NCBI RefSeq assembly: GCF_003318235.1 | Contig: NZ_QOCG01000022.1 | Span: forward strand, 1 to 64,000 | Reading direction: 5' to 3' | DNA: 64,000 nucleotides | DNA from: Loktanella sp. D2R18 | GTDB taxonomy: Bacteria > Pseudomonadota > Alphaproteobacteria > Rhodobacterales > Rhodobacteraceae | In this document: positions 60,812 to 64,000 of the stretch, piece by piece | Layout: every line of letters starts with the position of its first letter | Position numbering within the stretch: position 1 is the first letter of the stretch | Notes under the pieces: model-generated | Database searches by the model: none | What the model was told of the DNA's origin: nothing | Seen by the model: the letters and a program-made list of their open reading frames with translations, nothing else | Translations under genes and position numbers: made by a program

Positions 60812-61171
60812 ATGGAAATTACCCCACTCACCACTCCAAAAGCTGTCGCGACAGTTGCCCCTGTCACACCCATCCCGCAGACTGTCGACACGAAGGTGCC
60901 AACGATAGCGGCGCTTGATCGGTCGGCCACTGCGCTCGCTCAGAAACCGTTTATCGCACCAATTGTGAATGCCAAGTTAGCGGGTACCAGTTTTTCAGAA
61001 AAAGACTCTTCTATGCAGGCGCCAGAACGGGTTCTACGCCCTTACAGTGTCCCGATGCTCCCTTACGATGACGACGATGCGCCGACAAAGCCCGCATCCG
61101 AATTATCATCTTTGGAGACTGCCGCCAACGACAGCCCACAGACAGTTGAGGGCCTACCAAAAACGGCATAA
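60812..61171 (+). CDS. Low-complexity Pro/Thr/Ala-rich unknown protein
   Basis: The 119-residue ORF starts MEITPLTTPKAVATVAPVTP and has no signal peptide or known domain; it looks intrinsically disordered. It lies between the ABC operon and accB. Whether it is translated is uncertain; no strong ribosome-binding site is seen. Confidence 0.45.
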   Translation: MEITPLTTPKAVATVAPVTPIPQTVDTKVPTIAALDRSATALAQKPFIAPIVNAKLAGTSFSEKDSSMQAPERVLRPYSVPMLPYDDDDAPTKPASELSSLETAANDSPQTVEGLPKTA

Positions 61172-61290
61172 CGCAGCATTTTCATATTGCTGCGCTTCCC
61201 CCTCCGGCTGGCTTGCCCTATAAGAACTCTTACGCATTGTGACGTTACGTCGCAAAACCCAGCGAATTCAGGGCAACGGCCGAGGATATA

Positions 61291-61782
61291 ATGAGCAAAC
61301 AAACCTCTCACGACAGCGATGTCAGCTTTATTCAGGCTCTTGCAGAGCTATTACGCGACAACGATTTGACCGAATTGCAGGTCAAACGCGATTACGGCGA
61401 AAACGATAGTTTGAATGTGCGCGTCAGCCGTCAAACGCAGACAGTTGTACAAGCCGCTGTCGCCGCTCCTGCGGTTCCCGCAGCAGTACCGATGGCCCCT
61501 GCCGCCGCCGCAGCGGCCCCAGAAGCATCATCAGATCCGGCGAGCCACCCCGGCGCAGTCACATCACCTATGGTGGGCACGGTCTATATGGCCGCCGAAC
61601 CCGGTGCGACCCCATTCGTGGCTGTTGGCGCAACCGTCAACGAAGGCGACACATTGCTCATCATCGAGGCGATGAAAACAATGAATCACATTCCCGCGCC
61701 ACGGTCTGGCACGATCAAACGCATCTTGGTCGAAGACGGCGGCGCCGTTGAATTTGGCGCCCCTCTTGTGATCATCGAATAG
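61291..61782 (+). CDS. accB: Biotin carboxyl carrier protein of acetyl-CoA carboxylase
   Basis: The 163-residue protein has an N-terminal helical domain, an Ala/Pro-rich linker (55-90) and a C-terminal biotinyl domain with the biotinylated Lys129 in EAMKTM. It carries the carboxyl group between AccC and the AccAD transferase in malonyl-CoA synthesis. accC follows 9 bases later. Confidence 0.95.
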   Translation: MSKQTSHDSDVSFIQALAELLRDNDLTELQVKRDYGENDSLNVRVSRQTQTVVQAAVAAPAVPAAVPMAPAAAAAAPEASSDPASHPGAVTSPMVGTVYMAAEPGATPFVAVGATVNEGDTLLIIEAMKTMNHIPAPRSGTIKRILVEDGGAVEFGAPLVIIE

Positions 61783-61791
61783 GGGCTGCCC

Positions 61792-63141
61792 ATGTTCGAC
61801 AAAATTCTTATTGCCAACCGCGGTGAAATTGCGCTGCGCGTCGTACGTGCATGCCGCGAAATGGGTGTCAAATCTGTTGCGGTGCATTCCACAGCCGATT
61901 CCGACGCGATGCATGTGCGCATGGCGGATGAGGCCATCTGCATCGGCCCCCCATCATCAGCACAAAGCTATCTATCGTTCCCAGCGATCATTTCCGCCTG
62001 TGAAATCACGGGCGCACAAGCGATTCACCCCGGGTACGGATTTTTATCGGAAAACGCAGGCTTTGTGCAGGCGCTTGAAGACCACGGGTTGACGTTCATC
62101 GGCCCCACAGCCGAACACATCCGCACCATGGGTGACAAAATCACCGCCAAGGACACTATGAAAGCCCTTGGCGTGCCTTGTGTCCCCGGGTCGGACGGCG
62201 GCGTGCCGACGTTGAAAGACGCGCAGCGTATCGGTGCTGAAATTGGCTACCCTGTCATCATCAAGGCGACAGCAGGTGGCGGCGGACGCGGCATGAAAGT
62301 GGCGCAAACAGCCGCTGATATGGAACAAGCGTTTCATTCGGCACGTGCCGAAGGCAAAGCCGCCTTTGGCAATGATGAAGTCTACATTGAAAAATACCTG
62401 ACCACACCGCGCCACATCGAAATCCAAGTTTTTGGTGATGGCAAAGGCAACGCTGTACATCTTGGCGAACGCGATTGTTCACTGCAACGGCGTCACCAAA
62501 AGGTGCTCGAAGAGGCACCCGGCCCCTGCATCACCCAAGAGCTACGCGACCGTATCGGTAAGGTCTGTGCGGATGCGGTTGCAAAAATCAACTATATCGG
62601 CGCGGGTACCATCGAATTCCTGTTTGAGAACGATGAATTCTATTTCATCGAAATGAACACGCGTTTGCAAGTCGAACACCCGGTCACAGAAGCCATCTTT
62701 GGCGTCGATTTGGTGCGCGAACAGCTGCGTGTGGCATCCGGCATGCCAATGTCGTTCACGCAAGATGATTTGCAAATCGGTGGGCATTCCATCGAGGTGC
62801 GGATCAACGCAGAAAAACTACCCAACTTTGCGCCCTGCCCCGGCACCATCACGCAATACCATGCCCCCGGTGGGCTTGGTGTGCGGATGGATAGTGCGCT
62901 TTATGACGGCTACCGTATCCCGCCATATTACGACAGTTTGATCGGGAAGTTAATTGTTCATGGTCGTGATCGCCCCGAGGCATTGGCGCGCCTTGCCCGT
63001 GCGTTGGACGAGCTAATCGTGGACGGGGTCGATACGACGATTCCACTGTTCCACGCGCTGCTGAACGAGAATGCCGTGCAAACTGGCGAATACAACATTC
63101 ACTGGCTAGAGCATTGGCTCGAAGAAAACCTGAACGGCTAG
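61792..63141 (+). CDS. accC: Biotin carboxylase of acetyl-CoA carboxylase
   Basis: The 449-residue protein starts [20 protein letters not shown] and has the ATP-grasp features [13 protein letters not shown] and [16 protein letters not shown]. It carboxylates biotin on AccB with ATP and bicarbonate. Normal length for AccC; a terminator follows. Confidence 0.97.
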   Translation: MFDKILIANRGEIALRVVRACREMGVKSVAVHSTADSDAMHVRMADEAICIGPPSSAQSYLSFPAIISACEITGAQAIHPGYGFLSENAGFVQALEDHGLTFIGPTAEHIRTMGDKITAKDTMKALGVPCVPGSDGGVPTLKDAQRIGAEIGYPVIIKATAGGGGRGMKVAQTAADMEQAFHSARAEGKAAFGNDEVYIEKYLTTPRHIEIQVFGDGKGNAVHLGERDCSLQRRHQKVLEEAPGPCITQELRDRIGKVCADAVAKINYIGAGTIEFLFENDEFYFIEMNTRLQVEHPVTEAIFGVDLVREQLRVASGMPMSFTQDDLQIGGHSIEVRINAEKLPNFAPCPGTITQYHAPGGLGVRMDSALYDGYRIPPYYDSLIGKLIVHGRDRPEALARLARALDELIVDGVDTTIPLFHALLNENAVQTGEYNIHWLEHWLEENLNG

Positions 63142-63150
63142 ACTAGAAAC

Positions 63151-63178
63151 GCGGTCCGAAATTTCGGACCGCGTTTTT
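63151..63178 (+). terminator. Intrinsic terminator after accC
   Basis: An 11-bp perfect stem (GCGGTCCGAAA / TTTCGGACCGC) is followed by GTTTTTC, 10 bases past the accC stop. Confidence 0.88.
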
Positions 63179-63192
63179 CTTGGTGCAACTTT

Positions 63193-63834
63193 ATGCAAGA
63201 TTTATCCGCAGAATTACTGCTATCAGCCTACGCGCAAGGGGTGTTCCCCATGTCCGAAGGCCGTGACGACCCGGCGCTGTTTTGGGTCGACCCAAAGATG
63301 CGCGGCGTACTGCCGCTCGATGGGTTTCGTATTTCACGCAGCCTCGCAAAGACCTTACGCCGCGGGCATTTTAAAATCAGCTTTAACACCGCATTTACCA
63401 AGGTTGTCCAAGGCTGCGCTGACCGCGATGAAACATGGATCAACGGCACCATTTTCGACCTTTATGCGACCCTGCACGCGCGGGGCGACGCGCATTCGGT
63501 CGAAGTCTGGGAGGACCGTCGTCTTGTAGGCGGCGCATATGGCGTCGCTCTTGGGGCTGCATTTTTTGGCGAAAGCATGTTCAGTCAGGCAACGGATGCG
63601 TCCAAGGTTGCATTGGCCTACTTGGTGGATCGTTTGCATATCGGTGGGTTCACGCTTTGCGACACCCAATTCATCACGGATCATCTTGCGAGCCTTGGCG
63701 CGATTGAAGTCACGCGCGCGACTTATCACATGCTGCTTGCTGATGCTTTGAAACGCCCTGCATCGTTCAACCTGTCGGGTGATGCCGTTCCGTCCGCTCA
63801 GGACGTGATACAGCGCAACGCCCAGACGTCGTAG
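63193..63834 (+). CDS. aat: Leucyl/phenylalanyl-tRNA-protein transferase
   Basis: The 213-residue protein has the Aat features: LLSAYAQGVFPMSEGRDDPA, FWVDPKMRGVLPLDGFRISR, SVEVWEDRRLVGGAYGVALG and GESMFSQATDASKVAL. It adds Leu or Phe to N-terminal Arg/Lys of proteins, marking them for ClpAP degradation (N-end rule). Its 3' end overlaps the convergent DUF2155 gene by 37 bases. Confidence 0.95.
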   Translation: MQDLSAELLLSAYAQGVFPMSEGRDDPALFWVDPKMRGVLPLDGFRISRSLAKTLRRGHFKISFNTAFTKVVQGCADRDETWINGTIFDLYATLHARGDAHSVEVWEDRRLVGGAYGVALGAAFFGESMFSQATDASKVALAYLVDRLHIGGFTLCDTQFITDHLASLGAIEVTRATYHMLLADALKRPASFNLSGDAVPSAQDVIQRNAQTS

Positions 63835-64000
63835 CGTTGATGGTCCATCGCGTTCAGCGCCGGCGATGATGCAATCATCCAGCCTGAGAAAACGGGTTCC
63901 GCGTCACTGCGGTAGCGAATGACAAGACTGATATAGGCATCACCCGATGGGTTATCGACAGGATAGCGGCATTCATTCAAGGTAACTTGCAAAAACCCCA
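63798..64000 (-). CDS. DUF2155 domain protein, C-terminal part
   Basis: The frame is open to the window edge and encodes the DUF2155 end: VTLNECRYPVDNPSGDAYIS, then PVFSGWMIASSPALNAMDHQ and RYDVWALRC. In Rhodobacteraceae the full protein is exported and lies near aat and accC. The N-terminus is outside the window. Confidence 0.85.
   Translation of the reverse strand, partial: GFLQVTLNECRYPVDNPSGDAYISLVIRYRSDAEPVFSGWMIASSPALNAMDHQRYDVWALRCITS

Noticed and set aside
1..64000. CRISPR arrays or rRNA genes
   Set aside because: No regularly spaced direct repeats and no rRNA-like sequence were seen.

Overview
The window looks like a chromosome segment of a marine alphaproteobacterium of the Rhodobacteraceae (Roseobacter group). 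The evidence is the PhyR-NepR-EcfG general stress system, TRAP transporters, GapR (DUF2312), an ScfR-type regulator, a DUF2155 protein, the accB-accC-aat neighbourhood, and IS3 relics typical of these genomes. The species cannot be named from sequence alone.

Layout. 1-0.75 kb: remnants of two IS3-family elements. 0.8-9.1 kb: an island on the minus strand holding two paralogous modules. Each module has a large dynamin-like GTPase, a smaller GTPase and a roadblock/LC7 protein, and one further unknown gene lies upstream. A second IS3 relic closes the island at 9.2-9.5 kb. This is the most unusual part of the window. 9.6-25 kb: a general stress region containing phyR, nepR, ecfG, an HWE-type kinase, Dps, CsbD, PRC-barrel, DUF1328, MscS, AI-2E and PLD-family genes. 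Nine sites fit the EcfG promoter pattern GGAAC-N16-(C/T)GTT, so the regulators sit among their probable targets. 25-35.3 kb: an integrase fragment, two unknown exported or anchored proteins, a fusion of a probably inactive alpha/beta hydrolase with a LuxR-type HTH, and a four-gene operon of exported proteins (VWA, two SH3-like, one of 841 residues). 35.3-36.1 kb: degraded sequence with a 60-bp dispersed repeat. 36.1-42.3 kb: a 5-oxoproline utilisation operon (pxpABC) behind a TRAP transporter, with a divergent regulator. 42.5-44.2 kb: tRNA-Thr(TGT), followed by an integrase N-terminus fused in frame to a HEPN-type domain, probably a scar of island loss.

44.3-64 kb is more ordinary chromosome: an Fe(III)-type ABC permease, gapR, a BigR-like sulfur operon, a FliM/FliN-domain protein, a symporter-histidine kinase hybrid with a receiver protein, an ScfR-type regulator, a five-gene branched-chain amino acid-type (liv) ABC transporter, accB-accC, aat, and the end of a DUF2155 gene running off the right edge.

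How genes work together. PhyR sequesters NepR on stress and frees EcfG, which would transcribe the surrounding envelope, osmotic and DNA protection genes. The pxp/TRAP operon imports and hydrolyses 5-oxoproline. The ArsR/YeeE/DUF442 group handles reactive sulfur. The GTPase/roadblock island has no assigned function. Its composition (paired dynamin-like proteins plus a putative GTPase regulator, between IS relics) suggests a mobile membrane-remodelling, polarity or defence system.
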